Source: Klugiella xanthotipulae
Lineage (GTDB): Bacteria > Actinomycetota > Actinomycetes > Actinomycetales > Microbacteriaceae
Length of the DNA: 64,000 nt
Direction of reading: 5' to 3'
Assembly (NCBI RefSeq): GCF_006716695.1
Contig: NZ_VFPN01000002.1
Span: forward strand, 124,001 to 188,000
In this document: positions 9,149-19,889 of the stretch, piece by piece
Numbering within the stretch: position 1 is the first letter of the stretch
Layout: each line of letters begins with the position of its first letter
Notes under the pieces: model-generated
Told to the model about the DNA's origin: nothing
The model's database searches: none
Seen by the model: only the letters and a program-made list of their open reading frames with translations
Position numbers and translations under genes: made by a program

Positions 9149-10087
9149 CTACCCCGGAGAAGGGGTGCAGCCGAGAGCGAGCTTGACCCGATTGGGATCG
9201 GTCGTGTCGAGCCAGGTGAGACCGGGGTACCGTTTAAACCAGCTCACCTGACGGCGGGAATACTTGCGCGTGAGGTTCTGCGTACGAGTGATGGCCTCCT
9301 CCTCAGAGAGCTCACCGCGCAACTGTGCGAGCGCCTGGGCATAGCCGATAGCACGACACGCTGTCGGCCCCTCGCTAAGGCCGAGGGGAATAAGTCTCTC
9401 CACCTCGTCCAGCAACCCCTCCCGCCATATCTGGCGCACGCGCTCATCCAGCCGCGCGACAAGCGCAGCACGATCATCCCGCAGACCAATCAGCTTGGCG
9501 GGCTGCCAGGGCACGGGAACCGCTGGCAATACCCCGCTAAAGGACGCGCCGGTGATTTCGATGACCTCAAGCGCCCGAACAATCCGGGGCAGATTTTCCC
9601 GCCCGATGTTGTGAGCAGCCACAGGGTCGAGCCGTTCGAGCCGTTCGTGCAGCACCCGCACCCCGTGCTTCTGCAACTCAGCCTCCAGCCGGGCCCGCAC
9701 GACCGCGTCAGTCGCGGGAAACTCAAACTCGAAGACCGCAGCCGATACGTAAAGCCCTGAACCGCCGACAAGGATCGGTACAGCGCCGCGCTGCTGAATC
9801 TCGGTGATGCTCCGTCGCGCTGACTTCTGATAGGCCGCAGCGGTCGATTCATCGGTAACGGCGAGTGTATCTAGTTGGTGATGTGGGATGCCACGACGCT
9901 CAACCATCGACAGCTTGGCTGTGCCGATATCCATGCCCCGGTAGAGCTGCATAGCGTCAGCGTTCACGATCTCGGCCCGTTCCCCGCGCGCCGCGAGACG
10001 CTCAGCGAGGTCGATCGAGAGAGCGCTCTTACCCGAACCGGTAGGTCCTACAACGACGTACATCGCGGGTGTGGCGTGTTCGCTCAC
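9149..10087 (-). CDS. miaA: tRNA dimethylallyltransferase
   Basis: MiaA adds dimethylallyl to A37 of tRNAs that read UNN codons. MiaB, encoded just upstream, then methylthiolates the product. The 312-residue protein has the P-loop GPTGSGKS (about 14-21), the NADAMQLYRGMDIGTAK motif and the VGGSGLYV substrate motif. It starts 5 bases after the miaB stop, so the two act in one pathway and share one transcript. Confidence 0.97.
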   Translation of the reverse strand: MSEHATPAMYVVVGPTGSGKSALSIDLAERLAARGERAEIVNADAMQLYRGMDIGTAKLSMVERRGIPHHQLDTLAVTDESTAAAYQKSARRSITEIQQRGAVPILVGGSGLYVSAAVFEFEFPATDAVVRARLEAELQKHGVRVLHERLERLDPVAAHNIGRENLPRIVRALEVIEITGASFSGVLPAVPVPWQPAKLIGLRDDRAALVARLDERVRQIWREGLLDEVERLIPLGLSEGPTACRAIGYAQALAQLRGELSEEEAITRTQNLTRKYSRRQVSWFKRYPGLTWLDTTDPNRVKLALGCTPSPG

Positions 10088-10092
10088 GTGGT

Positions 10093-11679
10093 CTAGCGCT
10101 CGTCGTCGCGGAGGTCGTAAATGGGCGTGGTCGCGACACGAACGGTGGGCAATCCCAGCGATACACGAGGCTTACCAGATGCCCCGCCGGGCGCGTTTAC
10201 GGGTTCGGGTACCGCACACGAGTCGAGCTCTCGACGATCCCACGCATCGCCAGAACGGGTGCGTCGGACCATGAGCGGTGTGCCATCACTGACGGTGGCG
10301 AGAAGATGGAACGGGGCAGCATGGGTGGTCTGCACGCTCACTATGTCGCCAGGACGGGGAATCTCGCTCCCGGGGGGTACGTCAAAGTGCACCAGACGAG
10401 AGTCTTCGGCACGGCCAGACATCCGGTTTGTATCCGAGTCTTTGCGACCTTCACCATTGGCCACAAGAACCTCCACACGGCGGCCGATCTGCTTCTGGTT
10501 CTCTTCAAGCGAGATGCGATCCTGGAGGGCGGCAAGCCGATTATAACGGTCCTGGACAACCTCCTTAGGAACCTGTCCTTCCATAGTGGCCGCAGGGGTG
10601 CCGGGGCGGATGGAGTATTGAAAGGTAAAGGCGGTCGCGAAACGTGCTTGCTCGACCACCCGCATCGTCTCTAGGAAATCTTCTTCGGTCTCGCCGGGAA
10701 AGCCAACGATAATATCGGTGCTGATAGCCGCATGTGGGATCTGTGCGCGCACGCGCTCCAGGATTCCCAGGAACTTCTGTGATCGGTATGAGCGCCGCAT
10801 CGCTTTGAGGATCCGGTCGGAACCGGATTGCAACGGCATATGGAGCTGCGGCATGACGTTAGGAGTCTCAGCCATAGCATCGATCACATCGTCGGTAAAC
10901 GCGGCGGGATGCGGGCTCGTAAATCGTACGCGCTCCAGCCCCTCAATCTGACCTGTCGCCCGCAGTAACTCAGCAAAAGCGCTACGGTTACCAAACTCCA
11001 CACCGTAGGTATTAACGTTCTGACCCAGCAAAGTCACCTCGATAGCACCATCTTCGACCAGAGCATTGATCTCAGCAAGGATCTCGCCAGGGCGGCGGTC
11101 CTTTTCCCGCCCACGAAGGGTGGGCACGATACAGAAGGTGCAGGTGTTGTTGCAGCCGACCGAGATCGACACCCAACCGCTATAACTGGAATCGCGCTTA
11201 GTCGGGAGCGTGGAGGGAAAAGTGTCCAGGGCTTCCAAGATCTCGATCTGGGCCTCATTATTGTGACGCGATCGTTCCAGCAAGCTCGGCAGTGCCCCCA
11301 TATTATGGGTGCCAAAAACCACGTCAACCCACGGAGCTTTCGCAAGAATAATATTTTTGTCCTTCTGAGCGAGACACCCTCCCACAGCAATCTGCATTCC
11401 CTCGTTTTTGCGCTTGACGCTCGCGAGGTATCCGAGATTGCCATAAAGCTTGTTGTCGGCGTTCTCGCGCACGGCGCACGTGTTGATCACCACAACATCA
11501 GCCGTATCGGAGTCAGCTGGAACATAGCCAGCAGCCTCCATCGCGCCGCTCAACCGCTCGGAGTCGTGTACATTCATCTGACACCCATAGGTACGCACCT
11601 GATAGGTACGCGACGTACCGTCGGCTCGCAGTGCGGCCGGTGAGGGCACAATAACGGTCGGGGATTCCAGCAAACTCAT
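10093..11679 (-). CDS. miaB: tRNA-2-methylthio-N6-dimethylallyladenosine synthase (MiaB)
   Basis: A radical SAM methylthiotransferase acting on i6A37 of tRNA. The three N-terminal cluster cysteines ([23 protein letters not shown]) and the radical SAM CxxxCxxC ([12 protein letters not shown]) are present. A TRAM domain follows, and the C-terminal tail is longer than usual. The start is uncertain: the frame opens at ATG 11715, but ATG 11679 (MSLLESP) lies 7 bases after TAAAAT, which could be the -10 of a leaderless internal promoter, and this start fits family length better. Confidence 0.95.
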   Translation of the reverse strand: MSLLESPTVIVPSPAALRADGTSRTYQVRTYGCQMNVHDSERLSGAMEAAGYVPADSDTADVVVINTCAVRENADNKLYGNLGYLASVKRKNEGMQIAVGGCLAQKDKNIILAKAPWVDVVFGTHNMGALPSLLERSRHNNEAQIEILEALDTFPSTLPTKRDSSYSGWVSISVGCNNTCTFCIVPTLRGREKDRRPGEILAEINALVEDGAIEVTLLGQNVNTYGVEFGNRSAFAELLRATGQIEGLERVRFTSPHPAAFTDDVIDAMAETPNVMPQLHMPLQSGSDRILKAMRRSYRSQKFLGILERVRAQIPHAAISTDIIVGFPGETEEDFLETMRVVEQARFATAFTFQYSIRPGTPAATMEGQVPKEVVQDRYNRLAALQDRISLEENQKQIGRRVEVLVANGEGRKDSDTNRMSGRAEDSRLVHFDVPPGSEIPRPGDIVSVQTTHAAPFHLLATVSDGTPLMVRRTRSGDAWDRRELDSCAVPEPVNAPGGASGKPRVSLGLPTVRVATTPIYDLRDDER

Positions 11680-11741
11680 GAACTCCATTTTATCGTTGAT
11701 TCTGTAGAGTTTCATCGATGTTCACAACTGAGGTGCACTAT

Positions 11742-12581
11742 CTATCGAAAGGTGACAGAACCAGAGCCTTTCCGGGAGGGGCCAAGAGCTTTTCGCACCG
11801 CATCACGAACCATACCGGACGAGTAGCCACGACGAATCAGATAGGCGGTGAGTCGACGCTCCGCTACATCCCGTTCAAGGGAACCCAAACGGCGAGCCCT
11901 GTCAACAGCAGCATCGAGCACCAGCTGCTGTTCAGCATCCTCATCTATCACTTCAAGGGCAGCAGCGATGATGTGATCTGGCAAACCGCGCTGTGCTAAC
12001 TCTCGGCGAATAACCGACGGCCCTTGCTTCTTACGCCCAAGAAGCTTCTCAACCAGGACCTCAGCCAACGTGGCGTCGTTAACATAACCCCGTCCGCAAA
12101 AATCGGCCAGTAGATCCTCTGCCTGATTCTCGTCGGCCCCCTCCTCACGCAGGGCACGGCGGGTTTCTTCTTCGGATAGTTGCTTACGCGCCAATCGGGC
12201 AAGAACTCGGGTCTCGATCTCCTCGTGAGTGGGCGGAACAAAGCCACCTTCGTAATCGTCGGGCTCCACAGTGGCGTCCTCGGACGAACGACCTGTCCGC
12301 AGGCCGGGCAGCACAGCCGGAAGAGCAGAGACTTCCTCCCGCGTTCCTCCGTACGCCCGGACCCCTGAGACAACCGCACCGCGCCGGGCCTGCAGAGAAG
12401 TCACAACTGCGAGCCTTTCATCCGGTAACGCCACAACAGAGTCTTGCCTCTTCCGCACCGGTCTCTCCCCCGCCCGCCCGGTGGCTTCTTCGGAGGGTAC
12501 CCACTCATCGCTGTTACCAGGCGGAAACCCGGAAGAACTGTTACCAGGGTCAGCGGGCGGAGGAAGGAACCGTACGGTCAT
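11742..12581 (-). CDS. recX: RecX, regulator of RecA
   Basis: RecX binds RecA filaments and limits recombinase activity. The conserved helical-repeat RecX domain occupies about residues 115-275 (EEETRRALREEG, FCGRGYVND, RRELAQRGLP, YLIRRGYSSGMV). The first 110 or so residues are an acidic, Pro/Ser-rich extension without a recognised fold. The ATG is 3 bases after the recA stop, so recX is co-transcribed with recA and thereby SOS-linked. Confidence 0.95.
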   Translation of the reverse strand: MTVRFLPPPADPGNSSSGFPPGNSDEWVPSEEATGRAGERPVRKRQDSVVALPDERLAVVTSLQARRGAVVSGVRAYGGTREEVSALPAVLPGLRTGRSSEDATVEPDDYEGGFVPPTHEEIETRVLARLARKQLSEEETRRALREEGADENQAEDLLADFCGRGYVNDATLAEVLVEKLLGRKKQGPSVIRRELAQRGLPDHIIAAALEVIDEDAEQQLVLDAAVDRARRLGSLERDVAERRLTAYLIRRGYSSGMVRDAVRKALGPSRKGSGSVTFR

Positions 12582-12584
12582 CAG

Positions 12585-13679
12585 CTATGCACCGCGCTTC
12601 GCGGCGATCTTTTTCTCGATCGGGACGGGCGTCTCACTGGTCTTCGCTGCCGCGGCGGCGGCGACAGCAGCCTCATCGGCGGCATCTCCTATGCCAAGCT
12701 TCACCTTAATCTTGCGCTCGATCTCGTTAGCAATGGCGGGGTTCTCCAGCAACAGGCGGCGGGCATTTTCTTTACCCTGACCGAGCTGGTCACCCTCGTA
12801 GGTATACCAGGAGCCACTTTTCTTCACGATCTCGTGCTCCACACCAAAGTCAATCAGACTGCCCTCACGGGAGATTCCCGTACCGTAGAGGATATCGAAT
12901 TCGGCCTGTTTGAACGGCGGTGCCATCTTATTCTTAACCACCTTGACGCGGGTGCGGTTACCAACAGCGTCCGTCCCTTCCTTTAGCGTCTCAATACGGC
13001 GGATGTCAAGTCGCACCGAGGCGTAAAATTTAAGCGCCTTACCACCGGCGGTGGTCTCGGGGCTACCGAAGAACACACCGATCTTTTCACGCAACTGGTT
13101 GATAAAGATCATGGTGGTGTTGGTCTGGTTGAGACCGCCCGTGAGCTTACGCAGAGCCTGAGACATCAATCGCGCCTGCAGACCCACGTGCGAATCCCCC
13201 ATATCGCCGTCAATCTCGGCGCGAGGAACGAGGGCGGCCACAGAGTCAATGACGACAAGGTCAATCGAGCCGGAGCGCACAAGCATATCCGCAATCTCTA
13301 ACGCCTGCTCACCCGTATCGGGCTGCGACACGAGCAAGGCGTCGATATCAACGCCAAGCTTTTCCGCGTAGCTGGGATCAAGCGCGTGCTCCGCATCAAT
13401 GAAAGCGGCAATACCACCGGCTCGCTGGGCATTGGCAATCGCGTGCAGTGTCAGCGTGGTTTTACCCGAGGACTCGGGGCCGTAGATCTCGATGATGCGG
13501 CCGCGGGGCAGGCCACCCACGCCGAGCGCAACATCGAGGGCAATAGATCCGGTAGGGATGACCTCAACGGGAGCGCGCTCATCGCTGCCGAGGCGCATCA
13601 CGGATCCCTTACCGAACTGACGGTCAATCTGACTCAGTGCCGTTTCGAGGGCTTTTTCGCGGTCAGTTGCTGATGGCAT
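12585..13679 (-). CDS. recA: RecA recombinase
   Basis: RecA forms filaments on single-stranded DNA, drives strand exchange and triggers LexA cleavage. The 364-residue protein has Walker A GPESSGKT (67-74), the DNA-binding loops and an Ala-rich C-terminal tail. No intein is present, unlike some mycobacterial recA. AGGAGA lies just upstream of ATG 13679. An SOS box lies about 230 bases upstream (13911-13926). Confidence 0.99.
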   Translation of the reverse strand: MPSATDREKALETALSQIDRQFGKGSVMRLGSDERAPVEVIPTGSIALDVALGVGGLPRGRIIEIYGPESSGKTTLTLHAIANAQRAGGIAAFIDAEHALDPSYAEKLGVDIDALLVSQPDTGEQALEIADMLVRSGSIDLVVIDSVAALVPRAEIDGDMGDSHVGLQARLMSQALRKLTGGLNQTNTTMIFINQLREKIGVFFGSPETTAGGKALKFYASVRLDIRRIETLKEGTDAVGNRTRVKVVKNKMAPPFKQAEFDILYGTGISREGSLIDFGVEHEIVKKSGSWYTYEGDQLGQGKENARRLLLENPAIANEIERKIKVKLGIGDAADEAAVAAAAAAKTSETPVPIEKKIAAKRGA

Positions 13680-13978
13680 TGCGTTCTCCTTGCGTGGTAC
13701 GGGCGACCGGTGTCGCTAGTGGATACGCCCACAGGCTGTCGCGCTGGGCTAATCCGACCCGAAGGTGAGGATTCGCTTGCTAACGACAAGGCGTTGGCTC
13801 TCATTTGTCCTACCTGAACCGTACGAGACACCACTGACATTCGCTCATCAGACGGCACCCATAGGGAACAACTAGGGTCAAACTTGACCTGTTGAGGAGA
13901 CTACCAAGAACCGAACATATATTCGAAAGCACTGACGGCGTGTCGAAACCACCGCACAAAAGCGATCAGTCATTACCG
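13680..13978. promoter_or_regulatory. recA leader and promoter region with SOS box
   Basis: The LexA-type box CCGAACATATATTCGA (13911-13926) matches the SOS consensus at 10 of 12 bases. A minus-strand -10 candidate TAGTCT (13903-13898) follows it, so the box covers the -35 region. Further downstream in the leader is a perfect dyad, GGTCAA-ac-TTGACC (13876-13889). The predicted leader is over 200 bases long and holds no open frame I would call a gene. Confidence 0.65.
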
Positions 13979-14197
13979 CTACCGCTCAGGGCGACCGCGA
14001 CCGTGCCAACGATCAGGGGGAACATCCATTTCGCGGCATAGGGCATGCCACACATCATCGACCGAGACTCCCTCTGACAGGGCTAGATCAGCGCTACGAC
14101 TCCCCAGCTCCGTAATGAGAACATCCCGAATGAGCGTGGAGCCGTAGCTGTCGCCAAACTCTTCACTCACGGCAGACCGGAACTCACTCAGTCGCAC
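13979..14197 (-). CDS. DUF3046 family protein
   Basis: A 72-residue acidic and basic helical protein (MRLSEFRSAVSEEFGDSYGS...) of the DUF3046 family, a small actinobacterial family commonly encoded next to recA. Function unknown. GTG start at 14197 after GGAAGAG. It follows clgR by 23 bases and precedes the recA leader. Confidence 0.85.
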   Translation of the reverse strand: MRLSEFRSAVSEEFGDSYGSTLIRDVLITELGSRSADLALSEGVSVDDVWHALCREMDVPPDRWHGRGRPER

Positions 14198-14220
14198 AAA
14201 AGCTCTTCCGCTGCCCGCGC

Positions 14221-14544
14221 CTAACGACGGACAAGACCCGCATCAAAACCGGCAACCAGGTCTGCCGGCACGGTGTCAGGAACGGAATCACCCGTGACCC
14301 GATCAATGCCCTCCATAACGGCCAACCGGCCGCTCACCTCACTCATGATGATAGACAACGGCGTGCCTAGCGCATCTGCAACCGCAGCAAGAATCTCGCT
14401 TGAGGCCTCTTTCTGACCACGCTCAACCTCACTCAAATACCCCAGCGCAACACTGGCGTCTCCGGCCACCTGGCGCAGAGTGCGCCCCTTCTGAAGGCGA
14501 AAATCACGAAGAACGTCACCAATTTCCTGACGTACGAGAACCAC
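14221..14544 (-). CDS. clgR: ClgR-type XRE transcriptional regulator
   Basis: A 107-residue Cro/C1-type DNA-binding protein. The helix-turn-helix is at about 20-60 (GRTLRQVAGDASVALGYLSEVERGQKEAS). Size, sequence and position between cinA and recA match ClgR, the activator of clp protease and stress genes in actinobacteria. The C-terminus, ending GFDAGLVRR after an Ala-Gly motif, is like the Clp-recognised tails of ClgR. I chose GTG 14544 because AGGAGG is 6 bases upstream; the in-frame GTG at 14550 would touch the ribosome site. Confidence 0.88.
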   Translation of the reverse strand: MVLVRQEIGDVLRDFRLQKGRTLRQVAGDASVALGYLSEVERGQKEASSEILAAVADALGTPLSIIMSEVSGRLAVMEGIDRVTGDSVPDTVPADLVAGFDAGLVRR

Positions 14545-14726
14545 GTTCACCCTCCTCTACCTCTGACCGTAATGACGAATTTCTACCACACAATGTGGCA
14601 GTTCTGCGACAACTCTATGCATATATCCTGAAGATACGTTGTAAGCGTCACCCACTGTAACCCGATTCTTACGCGTGATATTCCCCACACCACACCCCCG
14701 AGTTAAAGCGCACGAATACGACCAGT

Positions 14727-15251
14727 TTAGCGGATTTTTGCGGACAATAGGTGCACCAGTTCCTCACGGAGAAGACCGAGCGCTGCCCCGACCGTTGCCA
14801 CACGTATCTGTTGACGGTCACCCTCGAACCGAAACTCAACATGCCGTTCTCCCCGCTCCGAGGAGAGCCCCACAAAGACGACCCCCGCAGGCTGCCCCGT
14901 AGCCGGGTCGGGATCGGGACCGGCAACACCCGTCGTGGCGATACCCACACCGGCATACTGACCGGAAACAGCGCACGTCCGACGGACGCCCGCAGCCATC
15001 TGACGGGCAACCTCAGGATGCACGGGGCCATACTCCCCCAGCAGCACCCGACTCACTCCGAGAAGGGACCGTTTGAGCTCGGTATCGTAGGCCACGATAC
15101 CGCCACTCACCACCGCAGATGCGCCGGGCACAGACACCAACTCCCCCACCAGCAGCCCACCGGTGAGCGACTCTGCCACGGCACACCGCAACCCGAGCGC
15201 CCTCGCACGCGCGACACATTCGGCAGCAACCTGGGCAAGAGGCTCGAACAC
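14727..15251 (-). CDS. cinA: CinA C-terminal domain protein (nicotinamide-nucleotide amidase type)
   Basis: The 174-residue protein corresponds to the stand-alone CinA C-terminal domain (PncC type), which deamidates nicotinamide mononucleotide in NAD recycling. Visible motifs are AESLTGGLL, GGIVAYDTELKRSLLGV and IATTGVAGPDP. GTG start at 15251, 3 bases after pgsA. In actinobacteria this gene is often in the pgsA-cinA-clgR-recA order seen here. Confidence 0.92.
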   Translation of the reverse strand: MFEPLAQVAAECVARARALGLRCAVAESLTGGLLVGELVSVPGASAVVSGGIVAYDTELKRSLLGVSRVLLGEYGPVHPEVARQMAAGVRRTCAVSGQYAGVGIATTGVAGPDPDPATGQPAGVVFVGLSSERGERHVEFRFEGDRQQIRVATVGAALGLLREELVHLLSAKIR

Positions 15252-15254
15252 GAG

Positions 15255-15845
15255 CTAGGCCTGAGGGGAAGGTCGGGTACGCGACGCCACAGCGGTGCGC
15301 ACATAATCGAGACCGCTGAGGACGGTGAGGACCACCGCGAGGGACATCAGCACAACATCCACCGGTACAATCCAGGAGCCCCACAGAGATTCGAGCGGGA
15401 GCAGGGCCAACGAGATCGCGACAGCCTGCACGAGCGTCTTGAGCTTACCCATCCATGCCGCAGCAATGACGACGTGACTATTAGCCCGCACCAGCCGATC
15501 AACGGTAACACCAATTTCCCGCACCAGAATGATAATCGTTACCCACCAGGGCAGCTCGCTCAGGAGAGAGAGGCTGACCAGCGCCGCACCCGTCAGAAGT
15601 TTGTCAGCGATCGGATCAAGTAACTTACCCAGATCGGTGACCTGGTTGTTTCGACGAGCGAGGAACCCATCCACCCAATCGGTCGAAATGGCCACAATGA
15701 AGAGAACAGCACCCCACCAACGAGCTGCGCCTGCCTCGCCACCCGAGACCACCAGCCAGAAGCACAGCGGGGTGAGCAGCATCCGGATTCCCGTGATGAC
15801 GTTTGGAGAGTTCCAGTTTCTCGTTGGGGCGTGAGGTACAGACAC
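15255..15845 (-). CDS. pgsA: CDP-diacylglycerol-glycerol-3-phosphate 3-phosphatidyltransferase
   Basis: An integral membrane CDP-alcohol phosphatidyltransferase that makes phosphatidylglycerol phosphate. The 196-residue protein has the complete motif D-x2-DG-x2-AR-x8-G-x3-D-x3-D, beginning at DWVDGFLARR, and several hydrophobic segments. GTG start. It is coupled to cinA and lies 53 bases after ftsK. Confidence 0.93.
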   Translation of the reverse strand: MSVPHAPTRNWNSPNVITGIRMLLTPLCFWLVVSGGEAGAARWWGAVLFIVAISTDWVDGFLARRNNQVTDLGKLLDPIADKLLTGAALVSLSLLSELPWWVTIIILVREIGVTVDRLVRANSHVVIAAAWMGKLKTLVQAVAISLALLPLESLWGSWIVPVDVVLMSLAVVLTVLSGLDYVRTAVASRTRPSPQA

Positions 15846-15897
15846 AGTGCGAGTCTAGCGTCCGGGAGACAAGCGCACACCCCTCCAGAATCGCGGG

Positions 15898-18798
15898 TTA
15901 CTCCCGTCCGGTGAGCCCCCAGGCATCCTCATCACTGTCAGCCTCAACGATGTCGAGGTTGCCATAGGCCGCTGCGAAGTCATGATCGCTCTCGGGAATT
16001 ACCGCGGTGTCCACCCCGTGGGAGGAGAACGGGTTAGCGTCGGTAACGGAGGTCGGGATGGGCTCAGTGATCGGGTCGGTGCGTGGCGGAACTGTCGGGA
16101 GCTGCGCCGGGGCTGGCTGCACCGTTGGGGTTGGCGGCGGGGACGAATCCTCGCCGCGGAGACGAGCGAGAACACGGGGAAGCTCGTCCTGGGTAACCAG
16201 AACATCCCGGGCCTTCGACCCCTCGGAGGGTCCTACGATCTCGCGGGACTCCAACAGATCCATCAGGCGCCCAGCCTTCGCAAAACCCACACGCAACTTA
16301 CGCTGGAGCATTGAGGTCGAGCCAAACTGGGTCGAGATGACAAGCTCGGTAGCCGCAAGCAGCACCTCAAGATCGTCGCCGATATCGGAGTCAATCTCTT
16401 TCTTCGCCCCGCTGGTGGCAACATCCTGGCGATAGTCGGGGATGGCCTGAGTCTTGACGTGGCGAACAACACGCTCGATCTCTTCCTCGCTCACCCAGGC
16501 ACCCTGTACCCGCACCGCTTTGGACTCGCCCATCGGCAGGAAGAGCCCATCCCCCTGGCCGATCAGCTTATCGGCACCCGGCTGGTCCAGGATCACTCGC
16601 GAATCGGTGACACTCGCCACGGCAAACGCCAGGCGACTGGGCACATTGGCCTTAATGAGACCCGTCACCACGTCAACGCTGGGCCGCTGAGTAGCGAGCA
16701 CGAGATGGATACCGGCCGCTCGGGCCAATTGTGTGATCCGCACAATCGAGTCCTCGACATCCCGCGGAGCAACCATCATCAGATCGGCAAGTTCATCAAC
16801 CACCACGAGCAGATAGGGGTAGGGCTTGAGCGTCCGCTGGCTTCCCTCGGGAAGCACCAGATCGCCCTTCCGCACGGACGCGTTAAAGTCATCAATATGA
16901 CGGAAACCAAAGCTTTGCAGATCGTCATATCGCATATCCATCTCTTTAACTACCCACTGCAGCGCCTCAGCAGCTTTCTTGGGGTTCGTAATGATGGGGG
17001 TGATCAGGTGAGGTACACCCTGATAGGCGGTCAACTCAACGCGCTTAGGATCAACCAGAACCATTCTCACATCGGCCGGGGTTGAGCGCATGAGCAGGCT
17101 CGTAACCATGGAGTTGATGAAGCTCGACTTACCCGATCCGGTTGAGCCGGCCACCAGGAGGTGCGGCATCTTCGCCAGGTTGGCAACGACAAAACCACCC
17201 TCAACATCCTTGCCGACGCCGATCGTAAGTGGGTGCGTAGCCTTGGCCGCAACCGGCGAACGCAGCACATCGCCGAGGGAAACCGTCTCGCGATCAGTGT
17301 TGGGGATTTCGACACCGATCGCGCTCTTACCCGGAATCGGGGACAAGATACGAACCTCGTTACTCGCGACCGCGTAGGAGAGGTTTTTACCCAGGGCAGT
17401 CACCCGCTCCACCTTAACGCCGGGGCCCAGCTCAATCTCGTAGCGTGTCACGGTGGGGCCACGAGAGAATCCGGTAACCTTAGCATCCACCGAAAACTGC
17501 GTGAGAACAGAGGTAATGGCGGCGACGATATCGTCATTCGCCTGCGACCGGGTTTTGGACGGGCTGCCCAGTTCCAGGGAAGAGGCGTCAGGCAGTACAT
17601 ACTCGCGCTGCGCAGAGGGCGGGGCGGTTTCGGCCAGTGGGACGACTGGTCGCGGTGCAACCTCATCGTTGTTGGGATCAACACCGAAGTCGCCATACTG
17701 AGCGGTGGAGTCATCACTCAGGCCGGACGATTTGAACCCGGATGGGACGTCCGCCACGGCTTGCTCGGCATGGCTCAGGTCACCGAAAAGCCCGGTAGGG
17801 TACACGCCGGTGGCGGCAGTATCGCCGACGGGGGCCTGTTCAAGAGCACTGTCAAAGCCCGTGGCACCGGCGCCGGGCACCCCGAGCACATCGGTCACCG
17901 CCGCAGGTTTCTCATAGTCGGGATCGACCTCGCGCTGCGAGGAGTTACGCCGCCACCAGGGTAGTTCTCCCCCGCTGGGCGTCTCGTCCTCGTCTAACGA
18001 AATCAGCGCGTTAACATCCTCGACAGTCTGCTTAGACGTACGCGTTTTGGCTCGGCGCTCGGCCGCTGGCTCGGCACTGGAATCGCGCGGCTCGGCACCG
18101 AACAGGTACACGTAGCAATCATGTATGCGCTCGGGCAGCTTGTTGGGCGGCGTCTTCGTAACAATAAAGAGCGACAGAATAAGGAGCAAAATGACGACGG
18201 CGCTTGACCCGTACACGGTAAGAATCGCGGTGAGCGGCGCGGCAATCATCCAGCCGAGAAGACCGCCAGCGGTAGCCAACTGAACCATACCCTGGCTGGG
18301 GGAGGGCTGACCGCCAAAGATGTGGCAGAGGCCGGAAATAGACAGGAGCAGCAGAGCAAGGCCAATCGTGATGCGGCGATTATCGTGCACGCTGCTCGGG
18401 TTATTGAAAAGCCAGAGCGCAAAAAGCACCATGAGGACCGGCAGCCCAAACGCCACCCGGCCAAAGAGTCCGCCAAAGCTCCAGGCGTCAATCTGCTGCG
18501 CCACAGGGTTACCCATCAAGAACCACTCGACAATCGCACCGGCCACAGCGAGCACAATCAGCAGGAGGGGAATACCATCACGACGCTCCTCCGGCGCAAT
18601 CTTCTCGACGCGGAAGGCGCGGCAGAGCCCACCGATACCGTGAGCTGTACCCACCCATAAGCGAGTGAGGATACCGGGCTGGGCATCCGCGCTGAAGGCG
18701 ACCGTCCGAGCGGTTGCAGGTGAGCCCTTTTTTGCTCCAACGGCACGGGACGACGACGTGGACGTCGTGCGTCCTTTTGACGTTGGTTTCGTGGCCAT
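15898..18798 (-). CDS. ftsK: FtsK/SpoIIIE DNA translocase
   Basis: A septum-anchored motor that pumps chromosome ends through the closing septum. The 966-residue protein has a basic cytoplasmic N-terminus, four to five membrane segments (about 70-215), an acidic low-complexity linker (about 230-430), the RecA-like motor with Walker A GSTGSGKS (about 550) and Walker [14 protein letters not shown], and the winged-helix gamma domain (about 820-880) that reads polar KOPS sequences. Confidence 0.97.
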   Translation of the reverse strand: MATKPTSKGRTTSTSSSRAVGAKKGSPATARTVAFSADAQPGILTRLWVGTAHGIGGLCRAFRVEKIAPEERRDGIPLLLIVLAVAGAIVEWFLMGNPVAQQIDAWSFGGLFGRVAFGLPVLMVLFALWLFNNPSSVHDNRRITIGLALLLLSISGLCHIFGGQPSPSQGMVQLATAGGLLGWMIAAPLTAILTVYGSSAVVILLLILSLFIVTKTPPNKLPERIHDCYVYLFGAEPRDSSAEPAAERRAKTRTSKQTVEDVNALISLDEDETPSGGELPWWRRNSSQREVDPDYEKPAAVTDVLGVPGAGATGFDSALEQAPVGDTAATGVYPTGLFGDLSHAEQAVADVPSGFKSSGLSDDSTAQYGDFGVDPNNDEVAPRPVVPLAETAPPSAQREYVLPDASSLELGSPSKTRSQANDDIVAAITSVLTQFSVDAKVTGFSRGPTVTRYEIELGPGVKVERVTALGKNLSYAVASNEVRILSPIPGKSAIGVEIPNTDRETVSLGDVLRSPVAAKATHPLTIGVGKDVEGGFVVANLAKMPHLLVAGSTGSGKSSFINSMVTSLLMRSTPADVRMVLVDPKRVELTAYQGVPHLITPIITNPKKAAEALQWVVKEMDMRYDDLQSFGFRHIDDFNASVRKGDLVLPEGSQRTLKPYPYLLVVVDELADLMMVAPRDVEDSIVRITQLARAAGIHLVLATQRPSVDVVTGLIKANVPSRLAFAVASVTDSRVILDQPGADKLIGQGDGLFLPMGESKAVRVQGAWVSEEEIERVVRHVKTQAIPDYRQDVATSGAKKEIDSDIGDDLEVLLAATELVISTQFGSTSMLQRKLRVGFAKAGRLMDLLESREIVGPSEGSKARDVLVTQDELPRVLARLRGEDSSPPPTPTVQPAPAQLPTVPPRTDPITEPIPTSVTDANPFSSHGVDTAVIPESDHDFAAAYGNLDIVEADSDEDAWGLTGRE

Positions 18799-18897
18799 GG
18801 GTCAACGGTACAAGATGGCCCCGATATTCCGGGCTAGCGGGGCGGCGTGTGCATAACCGAGGGAGAATAGCAGGCCCGGCTGCACGGCACAATTTCC

Positions 18898-19833
18898 CTA
18901 GTCGAGAACACGACGCAGCATCGAGTACACGGCGTAGCCACCGCGACGTACGGGTAGCTCCCACGCACCCACGAAGTGATGATCGTAGCCACCAAAAGAA
19001 CGCTTGAACGTGCTGAAGCCAGCCCAGGGGTGCTCTGGATCGCCAGCGGGAGCAACCCCGTAGAAGTCAAACTCGCGCTTTCCCTCTGCCCGCGCATCCA
19101 GCATCATCTGGGTGACGAGGATATTCCCCGGGTGCAGGCGACGGTGCTCGTAGTCGGCGGCGGCATGAGCATAATAACGGCGCTCCTCGTCATCGTAGAC
19201 GAGGGATGCCGCGACCGGATCCCCCTCGACATCGACAAAGTACAACCGCCCACGACCCTCCGGCAGTAGGGCGCGGGCCTGCGCCCGGAAATATTCATCA
19301 CTGTGCGCTTTCATACCGGTCTGTGCGGCTACACCCGCGAGCAAAGTGAGGAGGACCTCAACATCATCTGGGTTGTCACTTGACCGAACGGACAAGCCCT
19401 TCTTTGCGTAGTTGCGGTACAGATTGCGTCCGGTTTTTGACATATCCCCAAGGATCTCGTCCTCACTGCGGGTGAGATCTACCCGCCATGTCTGCTCTGG
19501 CTGCACAGCGGAAGTCGGTCTCAACCCGGCGGCCTCTAGGATGCGCGTGGTCGCGGCATCCCTCGGTTCACTCCCCGCGGTGAGACCCGTCGGCTCCACA
19601 CGAACAAACGCGGCCCCCAGACGCTTGGCCTGGGCCACCATCGAGCCGAGGGCGGCGGGCAACGCAGCGGAGGACTCCAACTCGGGGCCATACGGCGCAT
19701 ACAGTCGCGAGTTCATGCGGCCCTTCTCCAGGATCGCCTGGTAACGCCAGCCGTCGCCAGCATCCGCCACCACCTCGCGCCCGAGGCTCGACTGAAACCG
19801 CCCCCAGGCGGGGGTCTGCAGAATATGTGTCAT
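18898..19833 (-). CDS. FemABX-type aminoacyltransferase (peptidoglycan bridge family)
   Basis: The 311-residue protein has the FemABX/GNAT-like layout: an early QTPAWGRFQ segment, KTGRNLYRNYAKKG in the middle, and GRLYFVDVEGDPVAASLVY near the C-terminus. Family members transfer amino acids from aminoacyl-tRNA to peptidoglycan precursors, and that role here is inference. ATG 19833 is preferred over an in-frame start at 19869 because MTHILQTPAW aligns with family starts and AAGG lies upstream. It lies between rnj and ftsK. Confidence 0.85.
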   Translation of the reverse strand: MTHILQTPAWGRFQSSLGREVVADAGDGWRYQAILEKGRMNSRLYAPYGPELESSAALPAALGSMVAQAKRLGAAFVRVEPTGLTAGSEPRDAATTRILEAAGLRPTSAVQPEQTWRVDLTRSEDEILGDMSKTGRNLYRNYAKKGLSVRSSDNPDDVEVLLTLLAGVAAQTGMKAHSDEYFRAQARALLPEGRGRLYFVDVEGDPVAASLVYDDEERRYYAHAAADYEHRRLHPGNILVTQMMLDARAEGKREFDFYGVAPAGDPEHPWAGFSTFKRSFGGYDHHFVGAWELPVRRGGYAVYSMLRRVLD

Positions 19834-19889
19834 GACACCTTCGTACGCACGCACGGCGCGGATAGGCAACGGAACCCGTTGCGGGGAGA

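Noticed and set aside
8477-9760. A 427-codon open frame on the plus strand
   Set aside because: It is antisense to dapF and miaA, which have complete catalytic motifs. The frame has no ribosome site or domain and is a shadow of high-GC coding sequence.
13979-14550. Toxin-antitoxin pair (small protein plus XRE regulator) next to recA
   Set aside because: The XRE protein matches ClgR and the small protein matches DUF3046, a common pairing near recA in actinobacteria; no toxin features are visible.
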